39,352 nt of DNA, taken from NCBI GenBank assembly GCA_024225275.1, contig JAAEMS010000173.1, positions 1 through 39,352 of the forward strand, read 5' to 3'. Below, piece after piece: positions 24,934 through 32,948 of the stretch (positions within the stretch are counted from its first letter, which is position 1; every line of letters begins with the position of its first letter). A program made the translations under genes and the position numbers. This stretch comes from Actinomycetes bacterium. Its GTDB lineage: Bacteria; Actinomycetota; Acidimicrobiia; Acidimicrobiales; JAAEMS01. The notes below the pieces were generated by a model. The model was not told the origin of the DNA. It worked only from the letters and a program-made list of their open reading frames with translations, and searched no databases.

Positions 24934-25645
24934 CCACCGCGGCCGAAACCGCCTCGACCTGAGGGTCCGAGCCCATCCATTCGAGCAGGGCAACCGACGG
25001 CTCGACCAGGGTCACCCCGGTGGAGGTCTCGGTACCTCTCACGATTCCCACCAGCTGGCCCTCACCATCGAGTACCGGCCCGCCTGACCATCCGGGGCTG
25101 ACCTGGACATCAACGATCAGGAGGGGGCCACTCCCCTCGCCCCACCAACTCTGATCAGAATGTGACAGCACCGACCCCGTCACCACCACCAGGCCACCGC
25201 CGGCGGGGTAGCCGGCAACCGTCACCATTTCCCCTTCGACCGGTAGTTCGTCAGCCAGAGTCAGGGCCTGAGCCGACCATTGAGCAGGACTCTCCAGCAA
25301 GGCGGCGTCCATTCCCGGGGCCAACGCCCGGCCGATCACAGAGCTGCCCGCCACCACGAGCCGGGACGCACCCTCCACCACGTGTCGGTTGGTGAGGATC
25401 CCCTCGGTGGTGGCCACCGCGGTCCCACCCCCCATCTGACCACAGCCCCGAGTCTCCACCCGCATGGCCGCGGCGCGGGCTCGGGCGTCGACGGAGAGCC
25501 GAGCTTCAGGGGGGTCGGCATCGCCTGCGGCTTGTTCGGCTTCGGACCCGAGCGCGAGAAACAGGAGTGTCCAACCGGTCACGAGTCCGACCGCCAGGGG
25601 CCAGAGACCGTGCCAGCGTCGATGACGCCCTATCGCACCGCCCAT
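24914..25645 (-). CDS. Membrane-anchored trypsin-like serine protease
   Basis: A 243-residue protein. One N-terminal membrane helix (near 14-32) is followed by an extracytoplasmic chymotrypsin-fold domain. The triad is visible: H88 in LTNRHVV, D113 in GMDAALL, S187 in SPGWSGGPV. Cys68 and Cys240 may form a disulfide. There is no PDZ domain, unlike HtrA. Membrane-anchored trypsin-like proteases of this kind (compare MarP) can sense envelope stress in actinobacteria, which fits the setting but is inference. ATG 25645 follows GAAGGAGAAC. The 3' end overlaps the PilZ gene by 20 bases. Confidence 0.85.
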   Translation of the reverse strand: MGGAIGRHRRWHGLWPLAVGLVTGWTLLFLALGSEAEQAAGDADPPEARLSVDARARAAAMRVETRGCGQMGGGTAVATTEGILTNRHVVEGASRLVVAGSSVIGRALAPGMDAALLESPAQWSAQALTLADELPVEGEMVTVAGYPAGGGLVVVTGSVLSHSDQSWWGEGSGPLLIVDVQVSPGWSGGPVLDGEGQLVGIVRGTETSTGVTLVEPSVALLEWMGSDPQVEAVSAAVARCEPG

Positions 25646-25666
25646 GCGAGTTCTCCTTCAAGCATG

Positions 25667-25695
25667 AAGGTACATCTCACTATGAGTGCATACAA
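25667..25695 (-). promoter_or_regulatory. Promoter for the serine protease gene
   Basis: On the minus strand TTGTAT (25695-25690) and TACCTT (25672-25667) are separated by 17 bases. The predicted start of transcription is about 15 bases upstream of the ATG, leaving just room for the GAAGGAGAAC ribosome binding site. The region is noticeably more AT-rich than its surroundings. Confidence 0.5.
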
Positions 25696-25836
25696 AACCA
25701 CCCTCAGCGTCAGACCTGACCCGGGAGGTGGTCGACGGCGTGTTCACCCCAATGGCGGACCGCAGCCAGCGCCTCGGGTACGCAGGCACGGTCCGGGCGC
25801 TCGTGCTGGAATGGAGGGGACGACCGGAGGGACCTC

Positions 25837-26388
25837 ATGCTCGAACTGGTGGTGGCCGGAAACGACCCCGAGGCGGCTGTGGCCGTGGCCCAACAGGTGG
25901 GAGGTACAGCCCACATCGATGACCGCCCTGACATCGACCTCGCCTTCCACACCCTGGTACGGGCCTCGACCGACGACCCCGACCTGCTCACGCCTGCGGC
26001 CGAGGTCGGTGCCTGGGTCACGTTCGAACGGGTCATTCGGCCCCGGGCCGCGGTCCCGTCACCCGACGAGGCAGTGGTTGCAGTGTTCCCCATGGTGCGT
26101 CATCCCGCCCTGACCCACCGCCAGGCCGACGACCACTGGCGCGACACCCACGCCCCGCTCGCTCTCGAGCACCACCCCGGCATGTCGCACTACACCCAGC
26201 TCAGCGTGGTGCACACCATCGACGGCTTCACCTATGACGGTTTCGCCCTGTGCGGCTTCGAGACCCTCCACGACGCCAAGACCCGCTTCTTCGCCGGCCC
26301 CGACGGCCAGGAGGTCATCCGCGCCGATGTAGCCGAGTTCGCCGACACCCTCAGGTCACCCCGGCGTCTACTCACTCGCCGGGGCTAG
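25837..26388 (+). CDS. EthD-domain protein (dimeric alpha/beta barrel)
   Basis: A 183-residue protein. The C-terminal half is a recognisable EthD/ABM domain: RHPALTHRQADDHWRDTHAP, HPGMSHYTQL, and a closing FFAGPDGQEVIRADVAEFA. The N-terminal half looks like a diverged second copy, without the DHW motif. EthD proteins assist oxidation of small hydrophobic molecules or act in polyketide tailoring; a specific role here is unknown. GGAGG sits six bases before ATG 25837. The next gene, on the other strand, is a damaged RidA-like gene. Confidence 0.8.
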   Translation: MLELVVAGNDPEAAVAVAQQVGGTAHIDDRPDIDLAFHTLVRASTDDPDLLTPAAEVGAWVTFERVIRPRAAVPSPDEAVVAVFPMVRHPALTHRQADDHWRDTHAPLALEHHPGMSHYTQLSVVHTIDGFTYDGFALCGFETLHDAKTRFFAGPDGQEVIRADVAEFADTLRSPRRLLTRRG

Positions 26389-26541
26389 GGGGAGCCGCAC
26401 TCAATTGACATATTGGCTGGTGGGGCCGGCGACCTGGCTCACGCCCTTGCCGCGGATGGGCGCCACCGGGGCCCCAGAACCGACCAGCCGGCGCCCACAC
26501 CCACACCTCCTCGACACCCCCGCGGCCGTCCATCTCGAACT

Positions 26542-27119
26542 TCAGTCCGGCCACCTCACTCCCAGCCCGGCCAGGCGGGCTTGGATCTCGTCGAGCACGA
26601 CCGACGCCCGCTCGACTCCTGACTCGTCCCACGAGCTGTCACCGCCCACGATCGCCTCGGGTCGCAGCTCGGACTGATCGTGCAGATCTCCCGCCCCCGA
26701 CACCACGAACGACGGCCGACCCCCATCGCTGGCGGGCAGGGTGAACCCGAAGGCGTGGAGCGAGGTCCCCGACGGGGGGTCGATGCGGGGTGCCACATTG
26801 GTGCGGGCCACCGGGTTCAGCCCCTCGTCCAGCAGAAACCCCCGCCCATCGAGGGCGGCCCGATAGTCATCGTTGAAGGATCCGAAACCCCCGAACGAGT
26901 AGGGCTCAGGACACCCCAGCTCGACCGAGCACAGGGCCCGCGGGGGCCGGCCGCGGCCAGGATCTCGTCGATGACACCGAACCCCTCCTCCCACCCGACG
27001 GTGGCACCCAAATTGACGTGACGGATCCGGTACCCGGCTCCGGCCCGAACGCCGGCCGAGTAGGGCGAGATGCCGGGCACGTACGCGTAGCCGCCATCGG
27101 GGTGATCGACGAGATTCAT
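26542..27119 (-). pseudogene. RidA-family (YjgF/YER057c/UK114-like) gene with a frameshift
   Basis: The first part, from ATG 27119 after AGGAGG, reads MNLVDHPDGGYAYVPGISPY and continues in frame to ATVGWEEGFGVIDEILAAAG. From about 26945 the sensible reading moves to another frame: PRALCSVELGCPEPYSFGGF, then FNDDYRAALDGRGFLLDEG, ending at 26542. The total, 578 bases, is one short of a whole number of codons. The break coincides with a run of five G at 26942-26946; a sixth G would restore a 192-residue protein. The family often detoxifies reactive enamines (RidA), but this branch is uncharacterised. It may be a true mutation or a sequencing error in a homopolymer. Confidence 0.7.
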
Positions 27120-27245
27120 GGCTTCGTCCTCCTGGTTTCGGGTCAACAGATCTCATCAATGGCAGGGTCTGGTGGATGGGCCGCCAGATCCACGACCCAA
27201 TCGTCTCACCGGGCCCCCTGCGCCAACCTCCCGGTGGGAGACCGC

Positions 27246-27251
27246 TACCGT
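27246..27251 (+). promoter_or_regulatory. Minus-10 box for a leaderless NamZ-type mRNA
   Basis: TACCGT ends seven bases before ATG 27259. That spacing places transcription start at or next to the ATG, the standard leaderless arrangement in actinobacteria. No good minus-35 was seen and there is no ribosome binding site. Confidence 0.45.
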
Positions 27252-27258
27252 TCGTTCC

Positions 27259-28608
27259 ATGGCCCGACTGCGCCCGCCGGTGGTGATGCTTGCCCTCTGC
27301 TCCGGTCTGCTGGCCGCGTGCACCGGGCTCGATGAGGGCACCAGCCCCGAGGGTGGAGCACGGGACTCGAGCATCGAGCTGGCCCAGATCGAGCTCCCCA
27401 CCATCGACACGGTCCCCCGATCTCTCTCGGCCCCCACCGTGCGTACCGGTGCCGAAGTCCTGGTTGCCGACGATCTCGAGCTCCTGCACGGGCGCCGGGT
27501 CGGGCTCATCGCCAACCAGACCACCACCGCCCACGGCGTCCACCTCATCGACCACTTCCATGACCATCCCGACGTCGACCTGGTGGCGGTCTTCTCCCCC
27601 GAGCACGGTGTGAGAGGCACCGCCGGGGCCGGTGAGCTCCTCGACGACACCCATGATCCCGCGACCGGCGTGCCCGTTCTGAGTCTGTACGGCGAGACCA
27701 GGAGCCCCACCACGGAGATGGTCGAGGGCATCGACGTCCTGGTCTTCGACATCCAGGACGTCGGGACCCGCTTCTACACCTACATCTCCACCATGGGGCT
27801 GGCCATGCAGGCGGCGGCCGACCACGACATCGACTTCGTGGTGCTCGACCGCCCCAACCCGCTGGGTGGTGAGATCTCCGCCGGGTTCATGCTCGAAACC
27901 GACCAGCAGTCCTTCATCGGCCAGTACCCGGTGCCATCAGCCTACGGCCTCACCCCGGGCGAGCTGGCCCTGGCCATCCAGGGCGAACGATGGCTCGAAG
28001 GACTCGACGAGCTCGACCTTCTCGTCATCGCCATGGAGGGTTGGCAGCGCGACATGCTGTGGCTCGACACTGGTCTGGCGTGGACCGCACCCAGCCCCGG
28101 GCTACCCACGTTCATCACTGCCCTGGGCTATCCGGGCACGGTGCTCTTCGAAGCCACCACCCTCAGCTACGGGGGCGGGACCCATCGCCCCTTCCTGACG
28201 GTGGGCGCCCCGTGGGCTGACGGCGAGGCCGCCGCGGCCGAGCTGAACGGGCGTGGCCTGGCCGGTATCGAGTTCACCGCCGTCGAGTTCGAACCCCGCC
28301 CCATCCGGTCACCATCGGTACGGGGTGAGGGTGAGCTGCACTCGGGGGTGCGCTACCGCTTCACTGATGTCGACGGGGTGGAGCCGGTCGCGGTGGGTAT
28401 TCACGTGCTCGAGGTCTTCCGCGACCAGGCCGTCGATGCGGGCGAGGATCTCATCGACCGCCCGGTGACCTTCGACCTCTTGTCGGGCACGACCCGACTA
28501 CGCGAACAACTCGAGGCCGGCACCACCGCCGAGGAGATCGTGGCGGGATGGCAGGCCGAAGCGGTCGCCTTCCGAGAGACCCGCGCTCCGTACCTGCTGT
28601 ATCCGTGA
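27259..28608 (+). CDS. namZ: DUF1343 lipoprotein, NamZ-type exo-beta-N-acetylmuramidase
   Basis: About 449 residues. Signal peptide with lipobox LLAAC, modified cysteine at residue 21. The DUF1343/NamZ landmarks are all present: RRVGLIANQTT, VFSPEHGVRGTAGAG, VPVLSLYGETRSP, VLVFDIQDVGTRFYTYISTM, VVLDRPNPLGG, VLFEATTLSYGGGT and PFLTVGAPW. NamZ of Bacillus removes terminal MurNAc from peptidoglycan fragments; homologues are common in several phyla. The GT after LSYGG is slightly unusual (often LSxGRGT). Anchoring outside the membrane fits turnover of wall fragments. Enzyme specificity is inference from family. Confidence 0.85.
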   Translation: MARLRPPVVMLALCSGLLAACTGLDEGTSPEGGARDSSIELAQIELPTIDTVPRSLSAPTVRTGAEVLVADDLELLHGRRVGLIANQTTTAHGVHLIDHFHDHPDVDLVAVFSPEHGVRGTAGAGELLDDTHDPATGVPVLSLYGETRSPTTEMVEGIDVLVFDIQDVGTRFYTYISTMGLAMQAAADHDIDFVVLDRPNPLGGEISAGFMLETDQQSFIGQYPVPSAYGLTPGELALAIQGERWLEGLDELDLLVIAMEGWQRDMLWLDTGLAWTAPSPGLPTFITALGYPGTVLFEATTLSYGGGTHRPFLTVGAPWADGEAAAAELNGRGLAGIEFTAVEFEPRPIRSPSVRGEGELHSGVRYRFTDVDGVEPVAVGIHVLEVFRDQAVDAGEDLIDRPVTFDLLSGTTRLREQLEAGTTAEEIVAGWQAEAVAFRETRAPYLLYP

Positions 28609-28638
28609 GGGCTGGCCCGAACCTGGCATGATCGGGTC

Positions 28639-29187
28639 ATGACCACGATCGTCGTCGCCCACGGAGCCTGGTCAGCCGGCTGGCGTGGAAGAAGATGCAC
28701 CCCCTGCTCGCCCCGCACGGAATCGACCTGATCACGCCCACCTACACCGGTATCGGCGAACGCCACCACCTGGCTCACCGGGGCATCGACCTGGCCCATC
28801 ACATCGATGACCTGGTCCAGGTGTTCGAGTATGAGGACCTCTCCGATGTCGTCTTGATCGCCCACAGCTACGGGGGGATGGTCGGTACCGGCCAATCCCC
28901 TACCTCCCGACACGGCCGCTGACGACGTCGAGTGGATCGCGTCGCGACGGGGCTTCCAGCCCATCGGTACGTTCGAGCAGCCAGCGTCCTGCCCGGGCAC
29001 CACCGATCATCGGCGCAGCTACATCTACTGGCTCGGGGCCGGGCCCGGTGATGTGTTCGCTCCTTTCGCGGCGCGAGCCCGGAGCGATGAGGCGTGGCGG
29101 TACCGCGAGATCGATGCCAGCCACAGCCCCCACATCACGGCTCCCGAGGCGCTCACCCAGCTCCTGGTCGATCTGATCGGGGCCTGA
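28639..29187 (+). pseudogene. Alpha/beta-hydrolase gene, frameshifted and internally deleted
   Basis: The translation begins MTTIVVAHGAWSAGW in one frame, then shifts near 28682 to give MHPLLAPHGIDLITP, later VVLIAHSYGGMVGT with an intact nucleophile elbow. At about 28885 it jumps again to NPLPPDTAADDVEWIASRRG and ends with SHSPHITAPEALTQLL, the histidine end of the fold. The first shift is a one-base loss; the second is a larger loss of about 50 codons that removes part of the core and lid and restores the original frame. The serine and histidine motifs survive. A weak CATGAT box is six bases before the ATG. Confidence 0.75.
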
Positions 29188-29196
29188 CCGTCGGGC

Positions 29197-30219
29197 CTAC
29201 AGGTCGCTGACCCGGGCCGCGTGGGGGTTGCCGACGGTGGTGGCCACCACCCGATTGCGGCCCTCGTCCTTGGCCCGCAACAGGGCTTCGTCAGCGGCAG
29301 TTGCCAGCACCGGTACCGGTTCGTCAGCCCCGGTGGCTACTCCCAGCGAGATGGTCACTTCTTCGCCGCAGGTCTCGACTGCCTTGCGGATGCGTTCGGC
29401 CACGACCTGGCCCGCGGTGCGATCGGTGTAGCGGAGCAGGACGAAGAACTCCTCACCTCCATACCGGTAGACCACGTCGCCCTCCCGGACCGAGGAGACG
29501 ATGACAGCTCCGACGACCTGCAGGATGCGGTCACCTTCGGCGTGACCCTTGGTGTCGTTGACCAATTTGAACTTGTCGACGTCGATCATCACTGCGGTGA
29601 CCGGCGCCCGGCCCCGAATACGTTCCCGTTCGAGGCTCTTGAGGTCCTGGTCCAGCTGGCGGCGGTTGGCCAGCCCGGTCAGCGGGTCGAGCAGGGCGAG
29701 ATCAGCCAGGCGGGCCGCCCGGTGCCGGAAGAACAGGACGGTTCCAGCCAGGGCGAAGCAGATGACCACGATGGCCAGCAGCCAGACGACAGACACGGTG
29801 GGCCCCAGCTGAGGGGCCCCCTCCCCCGGCAGTTCCAGCGGATCGGTGACGGTCTTGCCCGTTTCGACCATGAAGATGGCGGTGTCGTAGATGACCAGCC
29901 AACGGATGCGCTCGTCCTCGTCGGCGACGGCGCTGACCGGCCAATCCTCGGTGAGCAGGAGTGACGCGAGCACCGGCAGGTCGGAATCGGAGTTGCCGCT
30001 GAGCCACTGGCGCCCAGTGTCGCCCAGTTCCTCGTGTTCCCGCAGGAGCTGGGCCAGGCCCTCGGCTGGTGTGCCAAGAAACTCGGCCACCAGCTCTCGC
30101 TCGGCCACCAGAAGATCGCGGGCCTCGGACGCCTCGTCGGCAACCGCCACCGGCGACGCCGCGAAGAGGGCGGAGAACAAGACAACGGCCAGCAGGCCGG
30201 TGAGGGTGCGACGAACCAC
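29197..30219 (-). CDS. GGDEF-domain diguanylate cyclase, membrane-anchored
   Basis: About 340 residues. A signal-anchor region (near 5-27), an extracytoplasmic helical sensor of about 115 residues, a membrane helix near 143-164, then a GGDEF domain: LALLDPLTGLANRRQLDQDL, DVDKFKLVNDTKGH, GDRILQVVG, RYGGEEF. The active motif is GGEEF (254-258) and an I-site REGD lies at 245-248, so it should make c-di-GMP and be product-inhibited. GTG 30219 gives a clean signal peptide. The frame stays open much further upstream, but that part is antisense to the LLM gene. The PilZ protein at 23-25 kb is a possible responder. Confidence 0.88.
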   Translation of the reverse strand: MVRRTLTGLLAVVLFSALFAASPVAVADEASEARDLLVAERELVAEFLGTPAEGLAQLLREHEELGDTGRQWLSGNSDSDLPVLASLLLTEDWPVSAVADEDERIRWLVIYDTAIFMVETGKTVTDPLELPGEGAPQLGPTVSVVWLLAIVVICFALAGTVLFFRHRAARLADLALLDPLTGLANRRQLDQDLKSLERERIRGRAPVTAVMIDVDKFKLVNDTKGHAEGDRILQVVGAVIVSSVREGDVVYRYGGEEFFVLLRYTDRTAGQVVAERIRKAVETCGEEVTISLGVATGADEPVPVLATAADEALLRAKDEGRNRVVATTVGNPHAARVSDL

Positions 30220-30251
30220 CCGAGCAGTGTCGACGAGCCCGGGCCAGGCAG

Positions 30252-30257
30252 TAGCGT
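30252..30257 (+). promoter_or_regulatory. Minus-10 box for a leaderless LLM oxidoreductase mRNA
   Basis: TAGCGT ends seven bases before the GTG at 30265, the same spacing as at 27246-27259. There is no ribosome binding site before the GTG, which supports a leaderless transcript. Confidence 0.45.
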
Positions 30258-30264
30258 CAGGCCG

Positions 30265-31272
30265 GTGACCGACCGCCCCGACCGCCGTTTCGCCCTCTAC
30301 GACCTCACCGAACACCGGGAGGGTACGGCGCTGAGCCAACTGTTCGAGGAGCGGTTCGAGCTGCTGGCCGCCGCCGAGGACGCCGGTTTCGTGGCATACC
30401 ACACCACCGAACACCACCTGAACCCGGTGGACGCGACCCCGTCGCCCAACATCTTCCTGGCCGCGGCCGCTCAGCGCACCAGCCGAATTCGACTCGCCAC
30501 CCTCGTCAACGTGCTTCCCCTCTATGACCCGATCCGTCTGGTCGAGGAGTGGGTGATGGTCGACCACCTGAGCTCCGGCCGGCTGGAGGTCGGGGTGGGC
30601 AAGGGGGTCTCCGCGGTCGAGCTGGAGATGATGGGCCACGATCCAACGACCAGTCGGGCCTCCTTCGAGGGCCGGCTGGACCAGATCGTGGAGGGTCTGA
30701 CCACCGGGGTGATGGCCGGCGCTCCCCTGCCGGCCCGTCCGGCCCAGAGCCCGCATCCTCCCCTGTGGTACGCCGGTGGAGCCGAGTACGCAGGCCGTCG
30801 AAACCTGCACGTCATGCTGGGCGGCTCGACCGACCGGGTAGCTGAGGGAGCCGCCCTCCACGCCCAACTGGTGGCGGAGCAGGTCGAACCCGAGCGGCGA
30901 CTCAACGGCGGGCTGGCTCCGACGGTGGGCATGGGTCGACACGTGCTGATGGGGACCGACGCCAACGAAACTCGCCGAAGGGCAGGCCAGGCGTGGGCCG
31001 TCTACCACCAGAACCTGGACACCCACTTCGAACGTACGGGTGCCCAGGCCGAGACCAACCCCGGGCTCGGTGGCGACGCTGACCTGGCCATGGCCGTGGG
31101 CGCCCTGGTGGCCGGTTCCCCCGGCGAGGTCCGGGCCGAGCTCGCCCGCCAGCTCGACCGCACCGGCATCGACTATCTGGCCGTCAGCTTCTGCTGGGGC
31201 GACCTCGACCACACCGAAGCCATGGCCTCGATGCAGCGGTTCGCCACCGAAGTCATGCCGGCCCTCCGGTAG
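30265..31272 (+). CDS. LLM-class flavin-dependent oxidoreductase (luciferase-like)
   Basis: About 335 residues. TIM-barrel features of the bacterial luciferase-like family are visible: EDAGFVAYHTTEHHLNPVD near the N-terminus, SPNIFLAAAAQRTSRIRLAT, LVEEWVMVDHLSSGRLEVGV and GKGVSAVELEMMG. The C-terminal half contains the phosphate-binding region (GSPGEVRAELARQLDR). It would use FMN or F420; in actinobacteria F420 is common, but nothing in the sequence decides it. GTG 30265 is favoured by the leaderless arrangement. The M81 peptidase gene follows after 54 bases. Confidence 0.85.
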   Translation: MTDRPDRRFALYDLTEHREGTALSQLFEERFELLAAAEDAGFVAYHTTEHHLNPVDATPSPNIFLAAAAQRTSRIRLATLVNVLPLYDPIRLVEEWVMVDHLSSGRLEVGVGKGVSAVELEMMGHDPTTSRASFEGRLDQIVEGLTTGVMAGAPLPARPAQSPHPPLWYAGGAEYAGRRNLHVMLGGSTDRVAEGAALHAQLVAEQVEPERRLNGGLAPTVGMGRHVLMGTDANETRRRAGQAWAVYHQNLDTHFERTGAQAETNPGLGGDADLAMAVGALVAGSPGEVRAELARQLDRTGIDYLAVSFCWGDLDHTEAMASMQRFATEVMPALR

Positions 31273-31326
31273 CAGGCCCACTCCAGAGGTAGTGTCGCCC
31301 CCACCATTGGGATATCGGGGGTAGGA

Positions 31327-32820
31327 ATGGTCCAGCGAGCCGTGGTTGCCATGATGGAGCACGAGACGAACACGTTTTCGCCCGTGCCCACACCCCTGAC
31401 CCGCTTCGGGCGCCACAGTGAGGGTGTGCCCCGAGGCGAGGAAGTGGTGGAGCAGTACGGAGGCACCGGCACCGGGATCGGAGCCTTCATCGAGGTGGCC
31501 CAGTCCGCCGGCATGGAGCTGGTGACCCCTATTGCCGGTAACGCGGCTCCCAGCGGAAAGGTCGATCGTGAGGCCTATCGGATCATGACCGACACCATCG
31601 TCGACGCGGTGAGCGCCGGCTGTGATTCCCTCTTCCTGGACCTCCACGGGGCCATGGTCACCCAGGATCACGACGACGGTGAGGGCGCCCTACTGGCCCG
31701 GGTCCGCCAGATCGCCCCCGACCTCCCCATCGCCATCAGCCTCGACCTGCACGCCAACATGACCGACGACATCGTCGACAACTGCACGGTCCTGGTTGGC
31801 TACAAGACCTACCCCCACATGGACATGTACGAGGCCGGCCTTCACTCGGGCCGGCTCCTCCTGCGAGCCATGGCCGGCGAGATCGACCCGGTGATGGTGT
31901 GGGACAGCCGCCCGATCCTGGCCCAGACCCTGCGCATGGGCCACGACGACCGACCCATGGGGCCTCTCATCGCCCAGGCCCGCCAGGCCGAGGCCGATGG
32001 GCTGCTGGCCGCCAGCGTCTTCGGCGGATTCCCGTTGGCCGACGTGCCCTTCGCCGGGGTGTCGGTGGTGACCATCGCCGACGGCAGCCAGAGGCGGGCC
32101 GAGGAGGTTCGCGACCAGATTCTCGGGGCAGCGTGGGAGGAGAGGGCCGAGTTCGTGTTCGGTGATGAGCCGCTCGAGGAGTCGATCGCTCGGGCTGCCC
32201 AGCTGGACGAGGGCCCGATCATCCTGCTCGACCACGCCGACAACACCGCATCGGGCGGCACCCAGGACACCAATGCGGTCCTGGCCGAAGTCATACGCCA
32301 GGGCCTCGATGACGTGGCCATGTTCGCCATCTACGACCCCGAGGTCGTGGACCAGATGTTCGCAGCGGGTGAGGGGGCCGAGATCACGGTGTCGCTCGGG
32401 GGCAAGACCGACATGCCCACCATCGGCCGGGTGGGTGAACCGCTCGAGGTCACCGGCCAGGTGGCGGCCCTGACCGACGGCACCTTCGAGATCACGGTGG
32501 CCATGGGGCGCGGCACCCGCGCCAGCATGGGCCGGTCGGCGCTGCTCGACACGGGTCGGGTGCAGATCGTCGTGGTCTCTCGCCATACCGAGCCCAACGA
32601 CCTCGGTCACTTCCGCAGCTTCGGGGTCGAGCCCACCGAGAAGCGATACCTGATCCTGAAGTCCCGCATCCACTACCGGGCCGGCTTCGCCCCGATCGCC
32701 AAACACACCATTCCGTGCAACGGCGTGGGTGTCACCAGCTCCGACAACAGCCTGTTCCGGTTCGAGAACATCCGCCGACCCATCTACCCACTCGACCCCG
32801 ACTGCCCCGAAGTGAGCTGA
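31327..32820 (+). CDS. M81 family metallopeptidase (MlrC-like)
   Basis: A 497-residue protein. The N-terminal DUF1485 domain shows MMEHETNTFSPVPTPLTRFG, FLDLHGAMVTQ, SLDLHANMTDDIV and YKTYPHMDMYEAG; the histidines and acidic residues in these are the likely zinc ligands. The C-terminal MlrC domain holds IILLDHADNTASGGTQDTNA and GRVQIVVVSRHTEPND. MlrC of Sphingomonas degrades linearised microcystin peptides, but the family is wide and most members, including this one, probably act on other peptides or amides. It stands 54 bases after the LLM gene and may be co-transcribed. ATG 31327 has a near-adjacent AGGA. Confidence 0.88.
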   Translation: MVQRAVVAMMEHETNTFSPVPTPLTRFGRHSEGVPRGEEVVEQYGGTGTGIGAFIEVAQSAGMELVTPIAGNAAPSGKVDREAYRIMTDTIVDAVSAGCDSLFLDLHGAMVTQDHDDGEGALLARVRQIAPDLPIAISLDLHANMTDDIVDNCTVLVGYKTYPHMDMYEAGLHSGRLLLRAMAGEIDPVMVWDSRPILAQTLRMGHDDRPMGPLIAQARQAEADGLLAASVFGGFPLADVPFAGVSVVTIADGSQRRAEEVRDQILGAAWEERAEFVFGDEPLEESIARAAQLDEGPIILLDHADNTASGGTQDTNAVLAEVIRQGLDDVAMFAIYDPEVVDQMFAAGEGAEITVSLGGKTDMPTIGRVGEPLEVTGQVAALTDGTFEITVAMGRGTRASMGRSALLDTGRVQIVVVSRHTEPNDLGHFRSFGVEPTEKRYLILKSRIHYRAGFAPIAKHTIPCNGVGVTSSDNSLFRFENIRRPIYPLDPDCPEVS

Positions 32821-32948
32821 GGTGTGGGGGGAGGGCCTGAATTTCACGGGCATCCGGACCGAGAGCAGTCCTACACTGGGGTCCACCGCCGAGCAGGGGA
32901 GGTCGTGATCGTGATTGTCACTGTGCCCTGCCCCAGAGGTGAATCCCG

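Noticed and set aside
30220..31671. Extension of the GGDEF reading frame far upstream
   Set aside because: It is antisense to the LLM oxidoreductase gene; the signal peptide beginning at GTG 30219 gives a natural start.
31327..32820. Assigning microcystin degradation to the M81 protein
   Set aside because: MlrC homologues are widespread outside microcystin degraders, and no mlrA, mlrB or mlrD is nearby.
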